Shown here: positions 5,255-6,080 of the stretch, piece after piece
How the letters are laid out: the number at the start of each line of letters is the position of its first letter
Position numbering within the stretch: position 1 is the stretch's first letter
NCBI GenBank assembly: GCA_011049795.1
Contig: DRHD01000143.1
Location: 1-6,080, forward strand
Direction: 5' to 3'
Source of the DNA: Porticoccus sp.
Lineage (GTDB): Bacteria > Pseudomonadota > Gammaproteobacteria > Pseudomonadales > Porticoccaceae
DNA length: 6,080 nt
The notes under the pieces: model-generated
Told to the model about the DNA's origin: nothing
Database searches by the model: none
What the model saw: only the letters and a program-made list of their open reading frames with translations
Made by a program: the position numbers and the translations under genes

Positions 5255-6080
5255 ATGGAAAAGCAGTGGGATTTAGTAATAATCGGCGCCGGTCCTGGCG
5301 GTTATGTTGCCGCAGTTCGTGCCGCGCAATTGGGTTTAAAAACCGTTGTTGTCGAAAAAGATAATGTTGGTGGTGTCTGTTTAAATTGGGGCTGCATTCC
5401 GTCTAAAAATCTGATTCATCAGGCGGATAGTTTTCGTGCGATGTCGGGAATGGAAGCGGTGGGCGTTAAGGTAGATCGTTCCGGATTAGATTACGCCAAA
5501 GTTCAACAAGGTTCTCGTGCTGTGGTTGATACCTTGACAGGCGGTGTTTCAGGTCTGCTTAAACGGAACAAAGTCGAGGTGATTTACGGTGCAGCAAAAA
5601 TTACCGGCAAAGGTCAAATCACAGTTACCACCGAACAGGAAACCCAAAAATTAAGCACAAAAAATATATTAGTGGCGACAGGCTCGAGGCCAATGAATGT
5701 ACCGGGCTTTGAGTTTGATGAAAAAGTAATTTTATCGTCCACTGGGATTTTAGCGCTGACGGAATTACCCAAAAGCATGGTGATTCTGGGTGCTGGTGCA
5801 ATCGGTTGTGAGTTTGCCTATGTAATGAATAGCTTTGGAGTAAAAGTCACTTTAATCGAAGCGATGGAGCATATTTTGCCCGCCGAAGATTTTGAAACCT
5901 GTGCGGTATTGGACAATAGCTTTAAGCGTAGTGGTATCGATGTGATGACGGCGACCCGGGCACAAAAGCTCGAAATTGGAAAAAATGGTGCAACTGTCAT
6001 AGTAGAGAGCAGCGAGAGTAGTCTGCAAATAGACGCAGAAAAAGTACTTGTAGTTTTTGGCCGTGTGCCCAATAGCGACA
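5255..6080 (+). CDS. lpdA: Dihydrolipoyl dehydrogenase E3, N-terminal part, 3' end outside window
   Basis: The first 275 codons of a FAD-dependent pyridine nucleotide-disulfide oxidoreductase are present, open to the right edge. The enzyme re-oxidises the E2 dihydrolipoyl arm and reduces NAD+. Visible motifs: the FAD-binding GAGPGG at 11-16, the redox-active disulfide CLNWGC (Cys42 and Cys47) followed by IPSK, the ATGSRP motif at 141-146, and the NAD-binding GAGAIG at 179-184. Family members are about 460-480 residues, so roughly 190 residues, including the dimerisation domain and catalytic His-Glu pair, lie beyond the window. CLNWGC has Trp where many E3s have Val; both occur in the family as I know it. 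The start is supported by GAGGA overlapping the E2 stop, 8 nt upstream. Its place directly after E2 indicates a dedicated E3 for this complex. The symbol is the generic family name. Confidence 0.95.
   Translation, partial: MEKQWDLVIIGAGPGGYVAAVRAAQLGLKTVVVEKDNVGGVCLNWGCIPSKNLIHQADSFRAMSGMEAVGVKVDRSGLDYAKVQQGSRAVVDTLTGGVSGLLKRNKVEVIYGAAKITGKGQITVTTEQETQKLSTKNILVATGSRPMNVPGFEFDEKVILSSTGILALTELPKSMVILGAGAIGCEFAYVMNSFGVKVTLIEAMEHILPAEDFETCAVLDNSFKRSGIDVMTATRAQKLEIGKNGATVIVESSESSLQIDAEKVLVVFGRVPNSD

Noticed and set aside
5818..6072. Minus-strand open frame of 84 codons near the right edge
   Set aside because: It is antisense to the E3 NAD-binding domain, which is clearly coding on the plus strand.

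Overview
The window is a densely packed, single-strand (+) stretch of bacterial chromosome. It carries six co-oriented genes: the 3' end of a short-chain dehydrogenase/reductase (SDR), an aldehyde dehydrogenase (ALDH), and the E1-alpha, E1-beta, E2 and E3 genes of a complete 2-oxo-acid-dehydrogenase-type multienzyme complex. The E3 gene runs off the right edge. Base composition is mid-range by eye, Shine-Dalgarno sites are AGGAGG-like and gaps are short. This fits a Gram-negative proteobacterium, possibly a gammaproteobacterium, but no taxonomic marker is present and this is only an inference.

Layout: SDR C-terminus (1-362), a 9-nt gap, ALDH (372-1895), a 27-nt gap, E1-alpha (1923-2906), a 76-nt gap, E1-beta (2983-3954), a 17-nt gap, E2 (3972-5243), an 11-nt gap, and E3 (5255 to beyond 6080). 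No gene-free stretch exceeds 76 bases. No convincing promoter, terminator, RNA gene, mobile element, repeat array or CRISPR was seen. The promoter presumably lies left of the window.

How the genes fit together: E1 (alpha plus beta) uses thiamine diphosphate to cleave a 2-oxo acid or alpha-hydroxyketone and loads the acyl group on the lipoyl arm of E2. E2 passes it to CoA, and the dedicated E3 re-oxidises the lipoyl group with NAD+. The E1-alpha subunit has the HRGHG...KG.D signature and the GK.TGCCKG segment that I associate with acetoin-dehydrogenase-type E1 rather than classic pyruvate dehydrogenase. An acetoin-type reaction gives one acyl-CoA plus one aldehyde. An SDR (alcohol/diol to ketone) and an ALDH (aldehyde to acid) in the same operon would complete such a route. 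The working model is therefore diol -> alpha-hydroxyketone -> acyl-CoA + aldehyde -> acid, with the actual substrate unknown.

The main point of interest is that E1-alpha, E1-beta and E2 all keep their core catalytic residues but depart from normally well-conserved motifs around them: GQEA and GGSMH in E1-alpha, DQI.N..AK and QHSQS in E1-beta, and the SNLG loop plus a roughly 7-residue insertion in E2. This looks like a divergent, internally consistent complex, possibly with an uncharacterised substrate, rather than a housekeeping pyruvate dehydrogenase.
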